Shown: positions 37,715 to 47,187 of the stretch, one piece after another
Layout: each line of letters starts with the position of its first letter
Position numbering within the stretch: the first letter of the stretch is position 1
Program-made: the position numbers and the translations under genes
From: Gammaproteobacteria bacterium
GTDB taxonomy: Bacteria > Pseudomonadota > Gammaproteobacteria > Eutrophobiales > Eutrophobiaceae
Assembly (NCBI GenBank): GCA_022826885.1
Contig: JAJDUB010000051.1
Coordinates: 1-64,000, forward strand
Direction: 5' to 3'
DNA length: 64,000 nt
Notes under the pieces: generated by a model
The model's input: the letters and a program-made list of their open reading frames with translations, nothing else
Told to the model about the DNA's origin: nothing
Databases searched by the model: none

Positions 37715-38059
37715 TCAGATCTCCGGAAGCGCTGCTTCCAACCGGCGAATTAATTCAGGAATATCGTCAACGATTGTCTTATAAAGTAGTTCGTGGTCAA
37801 TATGCCCATATTCATGGGCAAGGATATTACGCTGTCCGATGATTTGATGCCAGGGAATATCAGGTGAGGCTTCCTTCCCGGCGGCGGATACATGCCGCGC
37901 CGATTCGCCGATGATCTCTACTATTCTTTCCGCCGCCCTCAGCATGACCCGATTTTCCAGAAAAGCCGCAAGGTCGTAATGCTCCATCATTTCGACAGCT
38001 TCATGGGCAGCTTGCAGCATGTCCCATAGGCAGGCGGCATCCCTGTCTTCAAGCGGCAT
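37715..38059 (-). CDS. HepT-like toxin (DUF86, HEPN fold)
   Basis: 114 residues, all-helical. It has the HEPN ribonuclease motif R-x4-H-x-Y as R77-NILA-H82-E-Y84 (RNILAHEYG), the signature of HepT toxins. In known HepT/MntA pairs the HEPN protein is an RNase inhibited when the partner MntA adds AMP to its tyrosine. Its start overlaps the end of the nucleotidyltransferase gene by 11 bases, so the two are co-translated as a toxin-antitoxin module. The catalytic residues are intact, so it should be active. The gene lies at the boundary between the sox block and an MFS gene, typical for a mobile module. Confidence 0.9.
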   Translation of the reverse strand: MPLEDRDAACLWDMLQAAHEAVEMMEHYDLAAFLENRVMLRAAERIVEIIGESARHVSAAGKEASPDIPWHQIIGQRNILAHEYGHIDHELLYKTIVDDIPELIRRLEAALPEI

Positions 38060-38672
38060 ACAATAATTCCAGATCTTTTTCTATTTCACGACGGCGGTAG
38101 GGATTCTTCAATATTGCCGGAGTTGCGATATCCACTTTACGACCACCAAACAGGGAACTGAAGGCATTATTGATGGCAGTCATGCCTCCCAGGGATGGCG
38201 CCAGGCCTTGCTCAAACTCGATCAGCAAATCGATATCGCTTGAGGGAGTTAACTCTCCACGGGCGGCTGAGCCGAACAATGCCAGTCGTTTGATATGATA
38301 ACGTCGGGCCAGTTCCGACAATACTATGCGGGGAACCGGCGCAAGGCCGCTGGGAAGCGGGATATCATCGGAATTCACAACCGGATATGGAGCCTTGTAG
38401 CCGGCAGCGCTGTCCCGAATCTCCAGCCTGCTTTGATGGCTCTCCGGTTGAACGATCACATCGAGTCCTAATGCGTCCATTGTTTTCAAGGTTTTGCCGA
38501 TTTCAGCAGTTTCTTTTCCGCGTTCAAGCTCTGACAAAAATCGTATGCCAAGTCCGGTGAGCGCGGCCGTTGTCTTAAGGGACAACCCGCGGCTTTTTCT
38601 ATGCCGGCGAACCAGGTTGCCCAGGTCTCCCATACTTCGTATTCGCCCATATTGAGCAGGGATATCTATCAT
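38049..38672 (-). CDS. MntA-type nucleotidyltransferase antitoxin fused to an XRE/HipB-like HTH domain
   Basis: 207 residues from ATG 38672 (an ATG at 38633 is an alternative). Residues ~14-75 are an XRE-type helix-turn-helix (LGNLVRRHRKSRGLSLKTTA then GIRFLSELERGK). Residues ~115-205 are a minimal nucleotidyltransferase with GS-x10-D-x-D (LFGSAARGELTPSSDIDLLI: G134, S135, D146, D148) and a third aspartate D181. MntA antitoxins AMPylate HepT. The usual MntA is ~100-150 residues with no DNA-binding part; here the HTH would let the antitoxin repress its own promoter. A HipB-like inverted repeat lies upstream (38739-38754). Confidence 0.88.
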   Translation of the reverse strand: MIDIPAQYGRIRSMGDLGNLVRRHRKSRGLSLKTTAALTGLGIRFLSELERGKETAEIGKTLKTMDALGLDVIVQPESHQSRLEIRDSAAGYKAPYPVVNSDDIPLPSGLAPVPRIVLSELARRYHIKRLALFGSAARGELTPSSDIDLLIEFEQGLAPSLGGMTAINNAFSSLFGGRKVDIATPAILKNPYRRREIEKDLELLYAA

Positions 38673-38703
38673 AGATCAACCAATATTTTACCGAACAGGA
38701 TAA

Positions 38704-38754
38704 ACTATAACAGAATAATTCAATATTTCAATGAATAATATACTGTACGGTATA
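38704..38754 (-). promoter_or_regulatory. Promoter and operator of the toxin-antitoxin operon
   Basis: Read on the minus strand: TTGAAA (38726-38731), 16 bases, TATAGT (38704-38709), then the antitoxin start. Just upstream is TATAC-N6-GTATA (38739-38754), an inverted repeat resembling HipB-type operators and therefore a fitting site for the fused HTH domain. Confidence 0.5.
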
Positions 38755-38757
38755 ATT

Positions 38758-40047
38758 TCATTCGCCAACAGCAGGCGCCAACGGGTCTCCCTGGTCGGTT
38801 TCGTCCATGGCTTCGGCCACGATGACCTGGGAGGTCTGCATCATGACCGCCATGCCGTGGGATTGCTCTTCTGCGGTGAGGGGCGCCCGCACCGACATGC
38901 GGTACAGGGTGAATACGGCCATGAACAGGTACACCAGCGCGACGAAGTAATACAGGCCGCCGGGGCCGAAGAACTTCATGACCTGGGTGCTGAGTATGGG
39001 GCCGGACAACCCGCCAACGCCGTTGATGAAAATAATGCTGCCGCTGGCGGACAGGATCTGTTCGCCGCGTACATGGTCGTTGATATGTGACATGGACACT
39101 GAGTAAAAACACATGGCCGCTCCACCTACCAGGAACAGCAGACAGGACAGCAGCCACAGGCTGTCCAGGCGGGCGGCAAGGGGCACGAACAGGGCCGCGC
39201 CGGCAGCCATGACCGACAACAACAGCAGGGTGCGGCGGCGTTCCTGGAGGTCCGAAAGCCGGCCGACCGGCAACAGCAACACCAGTCCGCCGAAGGTCAG
39301 GATGCCTACCAGGTAGGCGCTTTCGGAATCGGAGAAACCGCTCTGGGCGCCGAACACAGCAGTCAGCCACATCACCGCGCTGAAGCTCAGGCCTTGCACG
39401 AACACACCCATGGCCCCCAGGGGAGATAGCCTGATCAACCTGTCCAGTTCAAGGTGTTCGGCATACGCGATCGCGGGGGCGGAGATATTGCTCAACAACA
39501 TGGGTACGATAGCGACTGACAGCACCACGGAAGCAAGGATGAACAACTCGAAACCCATCGGGGAGGCCAGGTTGATCAGGAACTGTCCGCCGATAAACCC
39601 GAGAGTGATAGTGAACATGTACGCGGCCAGCAGGCGCCCCCGGTTGTCATTATCGGTAATCGTATTCATCCAGCTTTCAGAGACCATGAACAGGCCGGAC
39701 AGGCAGAAGCCCGTCAGCGCGCGCAACAGGAACCATATCAGCGGGTCCACGAACGCGGAGTGCACCAGGATGACTGCGGATGCGATCGTGGCCAGCGCGG
39801 CGAAGACGCGGATATGTCCCACCTGTTTTACCCACTTTGGCACGATGCGCGCGCCCAGGAGAAAACCCGCGTAATAGGCGGACATGATGAGGCCGATCGT
39901 GTCCACCCCGAAGTTTTCCAGTGATGCCCTGAGGCCGAGCAGAGTGCCCTGCATGCCGCTGCACACGGCAATCAGAGCGACGCCGAACAGCAGGCTCCAG
40001 ACCAGCAGCAGTTGAGGTTTCTTCGTTTGTCCGTGGAGATTCTTCAT
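38758..40047 (-). CDS. Major facilitator superfamily transporter (YcaD-like)
   Basis: 429 residues, twelve helices. The segments SGMQGTLLGLRASLENF, AYYAGFLLGARIVPKWVKQVG and SESWMNTITDNDNRGRLLAAYM mark the YcaD-like MFS branch. The substrate is unknown. Its stop lies just upstream of the toxin-antitoxin promoter on the same strand, so read-through into that module is possible. It is divergent from the BCCT gene at 40218 with a 170-base gap. Confidence 0.9.
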   Translation of the reverse strand: MKNLHGQTKKPQLLLVWSLLFGVALIAVCSGMQGTLLGLRASLENFGVDTIGLIMSAYYAGFLLGARIVPKWVKQVGHIRVFAALATIASAVILVHSAFVDPLIWFLLRALTGFCLSGLFMVSESWMNTITDNDNRGRLLAAYMFTITLGFIGGQFLINLASPMGFELFILASVVLSVAIVPMLLSNISAPAIAYAEHLELDRLIRLSPLGAMGVFVQGLSFSAVMWLTAVFGAQSGFSDSESAYLVGILTFGGLVLLLPVGRLSDLQERRRTLLLLSVMAAGAALFVPLAARLDSLWLLSCLLFLVGGAAMCFYSVSMSHINDHVRGEQILSASGSIIFINGVGGLSGPILSTQVMKFFGPGGLYYFVALVYLFMAVFTLYRMSVRAPLTAEEQSHGMAVMMQTSQVIVAEAMDETDQGDPLAPAVGE

Positions 40048-40217
40048 GGCCCGCTGAACATGGCAATATCAGGTTGAAAGAGTACTGGGGCGGCGGCAAT
40101 TGTCCATTAATTCCGCCCGGAGTCAAGCATAACTATAGAAGCACTGAATTACCTGGATTTACAAGTTGTTACAGGTTATAGTGGCACCGGAAAAAACTTC
40201 GGATAATCAGGCAGATA

Positions 40218-41777
40218 GTGACTCCTCCAAAACAGTACGACAGCCGTTACCGGGCTGGTCGGGATAACGTACGCATATTCAGGATGGAACTGCACAACCC
40301 GGTGTTTTTTATCACCGCATTCCTCACCGTGGCTTTTGTTATCGGGGTGCTGGCGCTTCCGCAGGACGCGAAGGTTATGCTTGATCAGGCAAAGAACTGG
40401 TCCATCGAAAACTTCGATTGGCTGGTAATGATTTCCGGCAATTTTTTTGTTCTATTCTGCCTGTTGCTGATCGTGCTGCCGTTCGGGAAGGTGCGCCTGG
40501 GCGGTCCCGCGGCTCAACCGGAATTTTCCACGTTGTCCTGGTTTTCCATGCTGTTTGCCGCCGGCATGGGTATCGGACTCATGTTCTGGTGCGTGGCCGA
40601 ACCGGTGGCCTATTACACGGACTGGTCCGGAACGCCGTTGAATATACAGCCCCGTACGCCCGAAGCGGAGGCTGCCGCAATAGGCGCCGCATTGTATCAC
40701 TGGGGACTGCACCCCTGGGCCATATTCGGCGTGATGGCGCTGTCCCTGGCATTTTTTTCGTTCAATAAAGGCCTGCCGTTGCTGACCCGGTCCATTTTTT
40801 ACCCGTTGTTAGGGGAACAATGCTGGCGCTGGCCGGGCCATATCGTGGATGTGGTGGCCGTGTTCGCCACCATTTTCGGTCTCGCCACCTCCCTCGGCCT
40901 GGGCGCGAAGCAGGCGACTGGGGGGCTGCACTCCGTGTTCGGCGTATCCAACGACCTGGCGACACAATTGATGCTTATCGCCGTCATCACGGCAATTGCC
41001 ATCATATCGGTCGTGCGCGGCCTGGACCGCGGCGTCAAGGTGCTGAGCAACTTCAATATACTGGTTGCCCTGTTGCTGCTGCTGTTCGTCACCGCTGCCG
41101 GTCCCACCCTGGCGTCCATAGCCGGCATCGGGGAGAACCTGTGGAACTATGCGAGACACTTCGTACCCCTGAGCGACTGGACTGGCCGTGAGGATGATAC
41201 GTGGTACAAGAACTGGACCGTATTTTACTGGGCCTGGTGGATCTCGTGGTCGCCATTTGTCGGCATGTTCATCGCGCGCATATCCAAAGGCCGCACCGTC
41301 AGGGAGTTTATCATTGCGGTGCTGCTCGCTCCGACACTGGTCAGTTCCATCTGGATGTCGGTATTCGGCGGCATCGCGCTGGACCAGGTCATGCACGGCA
41401 CAGGCGCATTGGCCGGCGGTATCAGCGACCCCTCACTGGCGCTGTTCCACATGCTGGAAAACCTGCCGTTCACCATTATAGCCTCACTGGTTGCCGTGGT
41501 CCTGGTGCTGACCTTCTTTATCACCTCGGCGGATTCCGGTTCACTGGTCCTGGATATCATCACGGCGGGCGGGAGACTCGATTCTCCCCGCTACCAGCGC
41601 GCTATCTGGGCCGTACTGCTGGGCCTGATTGCGGCAGCCCTGCTCATCGGCGGCGGCAGCGACGCCCTGAGCGCGCTGCAGGCGGGGACTATTACCATGG
41701 CCGTGCCGTTTACCCTGGTACTGCTGCTGGCCTGCCTGTGCCTGGTGCTGGGGTTGTGGTCGGAGAAAGGGGAATGA
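40218..41777 (+). CDS. BCCT-family transporter (betaine/carnitine/choline)
   Basis: 519 residues, twelve helices. GTG 40218 is used; ATG 40284 (MELHNPVFF) is an alternative. BCCT signatures: GMGIGLMFWCVAEPVAYY (glycine-rich helix 3) and the Trp-rich stretch FYWAWWISWSPFVGMFIARI followed by SKGRTVREF. The family imports quaternary amines, with Na+ or H+. It is the first gene of a transporter pair leading into cdhR-cdhC-cdhA, so betaine or carnitine is the likely cargo. Confidence 0.93.
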   Translation: MTPPKQYDSRYRAGRDNVRIFRMELHNPVFFITAFLTVAFVIGVLALPQDAKVMLDQAKNWSIENFDWLVMISGNFFVLFCLLLIVLPFGKVRLGGPAAQPEFSTLSWFSMLFAAGMGIGLMFWCVAEPVAYYTDWSGTPLNIQPRTPEAEAAAIGAALYHWGLHPWAIFGVMALSLAFFSFNKGLPLLTRSIFYPLLGEQCWRWPGHIVDVVAVFATIFGLATSLGLGAKQATGGLHSVFGVSNDLATQLMLIAVITAIAIISVVRGLDRGVKVLSNFNILVALLLLLFVTAAGPTLASIAGIGENLWNYARHFVPLSDWTGREDDTWYKNWTVFYWAWWISWSPFVGMFIARISKGRTVREFIIAVLLAPTLVSSIWMSVFGGIALDQVMHGTGALAGGISDPSLALFHMLENLPFTIIASLVAVVLVLTFFITSADSGSLVLDIITAGGRLDSPRYQRAIWAVLLGLIAAALLIGGGSDALSALQAGTITMAVPFTLVLLLACLCLVLGLWSEKGE

Positions 41778-41846
41778 CATTCCCGGCTTTCAATGAAAGT
41801 TTTGTAATGGTATGATACAACAAGAGTTTTTTCCCACACACTGACC

Positions 41847-43436
41847 GTGACAGATACTCCATCAGCTTCGCAACCGTCCCTTGACAAGAAAGTATTCCTG
41901 CCGGCCTTTATCCTGATTATTTTCGTCGGCATACTGCTGGTTTTGAAGCCTGAACAGGCAGAATTGCTTCTTGGCGATGCGTTAAAGGCCGTGACCGGCT
42001 ATTTAGGCTGGTTGTACCTGCTGGTCGGCGTAGCCGTTATTGCCGTTCTTGTCTGGCTGGCATGCAGCCGTTTCGGACGGGTTGTTCTGGGCGCCCCGGG
42101 CGAAGTCCCTGATTTTTCGACACCAAGCTGGATCGCCATGATGTTCACTGCGGGCATCGGCATCGGCATCACCAACTGGGCGTTTGTCGAACCGATTTAC
42201 TATTACCAGTCTCCACCTTTAGGGATCGATCCCCGTTCGCCGCAGGCTGCCGAATGGGCGCACATGTACGGCCAGTTTCACTGGTCCTTTGTCCCCTGGG
42301 CGATCTACGCGCTGCCGGCGTTGCCCATAGCCTATTTGATGTACGTCCGCAAACAACCTTGTTGCAAGATAAGCACGGCAAGCGCCGGCGTACTCGGCAG
42401 CAAGAGCTCCGGTTGGCTGGGAGTCGGTATTGATGTAGTTGTTATTCTCGCTATCATCGGCGGCGCTGGAACCAGCCTGGGACTGGGCCTCCCCCTGGTC
42501 TCCGCTTTTATTGCCCGGTGTTTTTCCCTGGCGGATACGCCCATGCTGCATTTCGGTGTCCTGGGAATCTGGACCGCGGTGTTTGGTACGAGTGTTTACC
42601 TTGGGCTGGAAAAGGGTATTCGAATCCTGGCCGACTTAAATGGCGTGTTTGCCATCCTCTTCCTGGCCTTCGTGCTGATCGCCGGGCCGACCGTGTTTAT
42701 CCTGAACATGTCTACCAACAGTATTGGCCTGATGCTGGACAACCTGTTCCGCATCAGCTTCTGGATGGATCCTGTAGTAAAGAGCGGATTCCCGGAAGAC
42801 TGGACCGTGTTCTACTGGGGTTGGTGGATTGCCTATGCACCGATGGTCGGACTGTTCGTGGCGCGCATCTCCAAAGGGCGCACCATCAGGGAAGTGATTG
42901 TTGCCCAGCTGATATGGGGCAGCCTGGGCTGTATGTCTTTTTTCGCCATAGCCGGCGGCTATTCCCTGCACATGGAGATGAACGGTATTCTCGACCTGTC
43001 AGCTCTGCTGGACGAGTCAGGTATACCCGCCGCGGCCGTTGCCGTAGTCAGCAGCTTGCCGGGAGGGACCGTTATGCTCTTCATATTTACACTCTTGTGC
43101 ATCATTTTCCTCGCAACCACCCTGGACTCCGCCGCTTATGTACTGGCCAGCATGAGTACCAGGAACCTGGGCGGCGAGGAGCAGCCTGCACGCTGGAACC
43201 GCTTTGCCTGGGCCTTCGCCCTTGCCGTCACTGCGGTCGGACTGATCGCGGCCGGTGGGTTGAAGACGGTACAGACGTCAACAGTGATCGCCGCATTGCC
43301 GCTGTTGCCGATTCTGGTTATTTTGCAGCTATCACTGTTAAAATGGTTGCGCAAGGATTTTGGTAAAATACTCAGGCCGGCAAATTACGCGCTTGAACGC
43401 CGGCCGGATGGTAAAACGGAGGTGCGCGAAGTTTAA
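41847..43436 (+). CDS. BCCT-family transporter, CaiT-like
   Basis: 529 residues from GTG 41847. BCCT hallmarks GIGIGITNWAFVEPIYYYQ and FYWGWWIAYAPMVGLFVARI-SKGRTIREV. The segment PLGIDPRSPQAAEWAHMYG resembles the carnitine/gamma-butyrobetaine carrier CaiT more than BetP-type proteins, so carnitine-type substrates are favoured. It ends 14 bases before the GlxA-type regulator. It is only distantly similar to the first BCCT protein, so the two probably differ in substrate or affinity. Confidence 0.93.
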   Translation: MTDTPSASQPSLDKKVFLPAFILIIFVGILLVLKPEQAELLLGDALKAVTGYLGWLYLLVGVAVIAVLVWLACSRFGRVVLGAPGEVPDFSTPSWIAMMFTAGIGIGITNWAFVEPIYYYQSPPLGIDPRSPQAAEWAHMYGQFHWSFVPWAIYALPALPIAYLMYVRKQPCCKISTASAGVLGSKSSGWLGVGIDVVVILAIIGGAGTSLGLGLPLVSAFIARCFSLADTPMLHFGVLGIWTAVFGTSVYLGLEKGIRILADLNGVFAILFLAFVLIAGPTVFILNMSTNSIGLMLDNLFRISFWMDPVVKSGFPEDWTVFYWGWWIAYAPMVGLFVARISKGRTIREVIVAQLIWGSLGCMSFFAIAGGYSLHMEMNGILDLSALLDESGIPAAAVAVVSSLPGGTVMLFIFTLLCIIFLATTLDSAAYVLASMSTRNLGGEEQPARWNRFAWAFALAVTAVGLIAAGGLKTVQTSTVIAALPLLPILVILQLSLLKWLRKDFGKILRPANYALERRPDGKTEVREV

Positions 43437-43450
43437 CCGGAGGTAGTGCG

Positions 43451-44413
43451 ATGGCTACGAAACAGCCACTCCATTACGGTTTCCTGCTGACGCCGAACTT
43501 TACCTTGATCGCGTTTGCCTCCGCGATCGAAGCGCTGCGTATGGCAAACCTGACCACGGAGCAGCAGTTGTATCGCTGGTCCGTCCTGACTCTTGACGAT
43601 GAACCCGTCGCTTCCAGTGCCGCCCTGGAGATCCGGCCGACGCTACCGTTCGAGCAGGCAAGAAAACTCGACATGCTGTTCATCTGTTCCGGCGTGCATG
43701 TCAAGGACGCATGGAATCCGTTGCTGGGCCGGTCCTTGCGCCGGCTGGCCGCAACCAGCCTGGAGCTGGGGGCCCTGTGTACCGGGACCTACCTGCTGGC
43801 GAAATCCGGTGTGCTGAACGACCACCGTTGCACGATACACTGGGAAAACATAGGCAGCCTGCGCGAGGAATTTCCCCAGTTGAAAGTCACCGATGAGCTG
43901 TTCGAGATTGATCGCAGACGTTACACCTGTGCCGGCGGCACCGCACCGCTGGACCTGATGCTGTTCCTGGTGCGCAGGGACTACAATCGCGAGATCGCGG
44001 CTGCCATTTCGGAACAGTTCACCATCGACCGGGTACGAGACCTGGGCGAACCCCAGTATATTTCAGTACGCAGCCAGGCGCCCGGCGCGCCGGACTACCT
44101 CAATGAGGCCGTGCTGCTCATGCGCAACAATATCTCCGAACCGTTGTTCGTGGAAGAGATTGCCAGATATCTCAACGTGTCGACGCGCCAGCTCGAACGA
44201 GCGTTCCAGCAGCATTTCCACCACTCCCCGAGCCATTATTACCTGAGGCTGCGCCTGACCGCCGCCCGCAACCTGTTGCGCCACACCGGCACCACCGTGC
44301 GCGGAATCGCCATAGAGACCGGGTTCAAGTCCCTGCAGCACTTCAGTAAATGTTATCACGAGTATTTCAAGATCAGGCCTACCCAGGAGCGGGCCAGGTA
44401 TTCGGAGTTGTAG
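43451..44413 (+). CDS. cdhR: GlxA-type AraC-family regulator, CdhR-like (carnitine)
   Basis: 320 residues. N-terminal DJ-1/PfpI-like part ([40 protein letters not shown] with the nucleophile-elbow-like Cys; CTIHWE) and a C-terminal AraC double HTH ([41 protein letters not shown]). This is the arrangement of CdhR, the activator of carnitine catabolism in Pseudomonas. It directly precedes cdhC and cdhA. GGAGG lies 7 bases before ATG 43451. The symbol rests on context plus family; other GlxA members (GbdR) respond to glycine betaine. Confidence 0.85.
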   Translation: MATKQPLHYGFLLTPNFTLIAFASAIEALRMANLTTEQQLYRWSVLTLDDEPVASSAALEIRPTLPFEQARKLDMLFICSGVHVKDAWNPLLGRSLRRLAATSLELGALCTGTYLLAKSGVLNDHRCTIHWENIGSLREEFPQLKVTDELFEIDRRRYTCAGGTAPLDLMLFLVRRDYNREIAAAISEQFTIDRVRDLGEPQYISVRSQAPGAPDYLNEAVLLMRNNISEPLFVEEIARYLNVSTRQLERAFQQHFHHSPSHYYLRLRLTAARNLLRHTGTTVRGIAIETGFKSLQHFSKCYHEYFKIRPTQERARYSEL

Positions 44414-44415
44414 AT

Positions 44416-45306
44416 ATGAATTTTGAAGTCGTCATCACTTGTGCGGTAACCGGTGCGGGCGATACCGTCGGGAAACACCCTGAACTGCCGGTTACCCCGA
44501 AACAGATCGCAGAATCGGCCATCGATGCGGCAAAAGCCGGGGCGGCCATAGTCCATTGTCATGTGCGCGATCCGGAGACCGGCGAAGGGGCGCGTGACGT
44601 TGCCCTGTACCGGGAAACGGTCGACAGGATTCGATCCAGCGGCACAGACGTGGTCATCAACCTGACTGCGGGGATGGGCGGAGACCTGTTCATCGGGCCG
44701 GATGAAGCGCCGACGCAATTCGGGAAAGAAACCGATCTTGTGGGCGCCATGGAGCGGCTGCCCCACGTCGAGGAACTGCTGCCGGAAATTTGTTCCCTGG
44801 ATTGCGGTTCGCTCAATTTCGGTGACGGCAGCCTGGTCTATGTCTCCACGCCGGACATGCTGCGCCGGGGAGCAAAACGCATCCGGGAACTGGGAGTGAA
44901 GCCGGAACTGGAGATTTTCGATACCGGCAATCTCAGTTTTGCCCTGCAGATGCTCAGGGAAGACCTGCTGGAAGCTCCGCCGTTATTCCAGCTCTGCCAC
45001 GGCATTCCCTGGGGGGCGCCGGCGGACGCCGGTGTTCTCAAGTCATCGGTCGACCAGTTGCCCGCCGGCGCCAACTGGACGGCGTTCGCCCTGGGACGTT
45101 ACCAGATGGCGTTCGCAGCCCAGGCCGTGATCCTCGGCGGCAATGTGCGCGTGGGCCTTGAGGACAACCTGTACCTGGAGAGAGGTGTATTCGCCAGTAA
45201 CGCGCAACTGGTGGAGCGCGCCCGCAACATCGTCGAACTGATGGGCGCCCGGGTGCTGGGGCCTGATGAAGCGCGCACGAAATTCGGCCTGGTCAAACGC
45301 GCCTGA
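44416..45306 (+). CDS. cdhC: 3-keto-5-aminohexanoate cleavage (BKACE) family, dehydrocarnitine cleavage enzyme
   Basis: 296 residues from ATG 44416 (the frame runs upstream into cdhR, but this Met starts the conserved sequence [17 protein letters not shown]). Zinc-binding residues include H47 and H49 ([11 protein letters not shown]) and E249. BKACE enzymes condense a beta-keto acid with acetyl-CoA: with 3-dehydrocarnitine they yield betainyl-CoA and acetoacetate. The neighbourhood of CdhR and L-carnitine dehydrogenase fits this reaction. It begins 2 bases after cdhR ends. Confidence 0.9.
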   Translation: MNFEVVITCAVTGAGDTVGKHPELPVTPKQIAESAIDAAKAGAAIVHCHVRDPETGEGARDVALYRETVDRIRSSGTDVVINLTAGMGGDLFIGPDEAPTQFGKETDLVGAMERLPHVEELLPEICSLDCGSLNFGDGSLVYVSTPDMLRRGAKRIRELGVKPELEIFDTGNLSFALQMLREDLLEAPPLFQLCHGIPWGAPADAGVLKSSVDQLPAGANWTAFALGRYQMAFAAQAVILGGNVRVGLEDNLYLERGVFASNAQLVERARNIVELMGARVLGPDEARTKFGLVKRA

Positions 45307-45339
45307 TTCATTGCCGGGAGCGGTCATTCGTCAAGGATA

Positions 45340-46332
45340 ATGACCAGTAAAATCAATACTCTTGCTGTTATCGGTACCGGCGTGATTGGCGCCGGCTGGG
45401 CGGCGCGGGCGCTGGCGCACGGCATGGACGTGGTGGCCTGGGACCCCGGCGCGGGCTGGCAGGCCAGGCTGGAATCCGCCCTGGAGAATGCCTGGCCGGC
45501 GCTGGAAAAACTCGGTCTTTACCCGGGAGCGAGCCGGCAACGGTTGCGTTGCGCCGCCTCTCTGGAACAGGCCTGCGCGGCAGCCGACTTCATCCAGGAG
45601 AGCGCCCCGGAGCGGTTGGAGTTAAAGCGCCGCCTCCATACCGAAATGGATGCCTGCGCCGGCGCCGGGGTCATTATAGCTTCCAGTACGTCAGGGTTGT
45701 TGCCGACCGAATTCCAGGCCGGCTGCAGCCGGCCGGAACGGGTTGTCGTCGGACACCCGTTCAACCCGGTGTACCTGCTGCCGCTGGTCGAGGTGCTGGG
45801 CGGGAAAAAGACGGCATCTGAGGCTGTCGACCACGCCGCCGCGTTCTACTCCGACCTGGGCATGTACCCGCTGCGGGTACGCACCGAGGTCGAAGGTTTC
45901 CTCTCCGACCGCCTGCAGGAGGCCCTGTGGCGGGAGGTCCTGCACCTGGTCAACGATGGCGTGGCCGACACCGGTGAACTGGACGCAGCCATCATTTACG
46001 GCCCGGGACTGCGCTGGGCTTTCATGGGCACCTGCCTGGCTTTCCACATGGCGGGCGGGGATGCCGGCATGCGCGCTTTCATGAAACAGTTCGAACCGGC
46101 GCTGAAACTGCCGTGGACGAAGCTGGAAGCGCCTGAGCTGACCGCGGAACTGATAGACAAAATGGTTTCGGGAACCAGGCGTCAGGCCGCGGGCCGCACA
46201 GTGAAAGAACTCGAGCGGTTACGCGACGACTGCCTGATCGATATCATGCGGGCGTTGCAGCGTTACCGGGTTGGCGCCGGCGACGTGCTTGCCAGGGAGG
46301 AGGAGCGAATAAGAGCTATGGGGTCAGAGTAA
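45340..46332 (+). CDS. cdhA: L-carnitine 3-dehydrogenase
   Basis: 330 residues. N-terminal NAD-binding Rossmann domain ([21 protein letters not shown], residues 8-28), then [10 protein letters not shown] and [18 protein letters not shown], the catalytic histidine region of 3-hydroxyacyl-CoA dehydrogenase-type enzymes, and the C-terminal helical domain ([17 protein letters not shown]). The order cdhR-cdhC-cdhA points to L-carnitine oxidation to 3-dehydrocarnitine (EC 1.1.1.108). The thioesterase domain often fused to this enzyme is absent. The last codons GSE and the TAA come from a palindromic repeat inserted at its end. Confidence 0.9.
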   Translation: MTSKINTLAVIGTGVIGAGWAARALAHGMDVVAWDPGAGWQARLESALENAWPALEKLGLYPGASRQRLRCAASLEQACAAADFIQESAPERLELKRRLHTEMDACAGAGVIIASSTSGLLPTEFQAGCSRPERVVVGHPFNPVYLLPLVEVLGGKKTASEAVDHAAAFYSDLGMYPLRVRTEVEGFLSDRLQEALWREVLHLVNDGVADTGELDAAIIYGPGLRWAFMGTCLAFHMAGGDAGMRAFMKQFEPALKLPWTKLEAPELTAELIDKMVSGTRRQAAGRTVKELERLRDDCLIDIMRALQRYRVGAGDVLAREEERIRAMGSE

Positions 46333-46362
46333 GAATTTCGCCAGAAATTTTACTCTGACCCC
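46320..46362. repeat. 43-bp palindromic repeat, family A, copy 2 (overlaps the end of cdhA)
   Basis: GGGGTCAGAGTAA (46320-46332) and TTACTCTGACCCC (46350-46362) are perfect arms. The left arm encodes the final Gly-Ser-Glu and TAA stop of cdhA. It lies between converging genes and may act as a bidirectional terminator. Confidence 0.9.
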
Positions 46363-46376
46363 GGATTTCCCGGGTT

Positions 46377-47171
46377 TCAGCGCCCCTTCCACACCGGTTT
46401 GCGTTTTTCCGTGAAAGCGCGTGTGCCTTCCTGCAAATCCTCGCTGGCGTTGAGCGTATTCACCGAAGGGATGCCCTGGTTGTTCACCAGGCGCAGGGCT
46501 TCCTGTTCCGTGAGCTTTTCGGTCATGCGGATGGTCTCCTTAATGGCGGCGAAGACCAGCGGCGGGCCGTCGGCCAGCAGTTGCGCGGTTTCCCGCGCCC
46601 GGTCCATCAATTGCCCGGCAGGCAGCACCTCGTTGACCAGTCCCCAGCGCATGGCTTCACCCGCGTCGAACCAGCGTCCCGTCAGGAGCATGTCCATGGC
46701 AACATGGTGGGGGATGCGGCGGGGCAGTTTGATGGTGGCGGCGTCGGCAAGCACGCCGACGTTGATCTCGGGCAACGCGAACCGGGCATGTTCTGCGGCA
46801 TAGATGAGGTCGCAGGAGAGTGCCAGTTCGAACCCGCCGCCGACCGCCATGCCGTTGACCGCGGCAATGACCGGTTTGTTGAGTGCGGGCAGTTCCTGCA
46901 GGCCGCCGAAACCTCCGACGCCGTAGTCCGTGTCCGGCGCTTCGCCATCGGCCGCGACCTTGAGGTCCCATCCGGCGGAGAAAAAGCGCTCACCGGCCGC
47001 GGTTAGGATCGCCACGCGCAGGTCCGGGTCGTCGCGAAACCCGGCGAACACGTCGCCCATGATCTTGCTGGTGGCGGCGTCGATGGCATTCACTCTGGGC
47101 CGGTCCAGGGTGACTTCCAGGATGGCGCCGTTGCGCCTTGTGTTAATGGGATTGCCTGTGGGCTCGGTCAT
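46377..47171 (-). CDS. caiD: Crotonobetainyl/carnitinyl-CoA hydratase, CaiD-like
   Basis: 264 residues, crotonase fold. Aligned from memory to E. coli CaiD, large blocks agree (ILEVTLDRPRVNAIDAATS; FFSAGWDLKVAADGEAPD; PVIAAVNGMAVGGGFELAL; EKRKPVWKGR) and both catalytic-site glutamates are present (E115, E135). CaiD interconverts crotonobetainyl-CoA and carnitinyl-CoA. The neighbouring acyl-CoA dehydrogenase could form crotonobetainyl-CoA from gamma-butyrobetainyl-CoA. No CoA ligase or transferase is seen in the window. It is the last gene of a minus-strand operon of four. Confidence 0.85.
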   Translation of the reverse strand: MTEPTGNPINTRRNGAILEVTLDRPRVNAIDAATSKIMGDVFAGFRDDPDLRVAILTAAGERFFSAGWDLKVAADGEAPDTDYGVGGFGGLQELPALNKPVIAAVNGMAVGGGFELALSCDLIYAAEHARFALPEINVGVLADAATIKLPRRIPHHVAMDMLLTGRWFDAGEAMRWGLVNEVLPAGQLMDRARETAQLLADGPPLVFAAIKETIRMTEKLTEQEALRLVNNQGIPSVNTLNASEDLQEGTRAFTEKRKPVWKGR

Positions 47172-47187
47172 GTCGGATATTCCTTAT

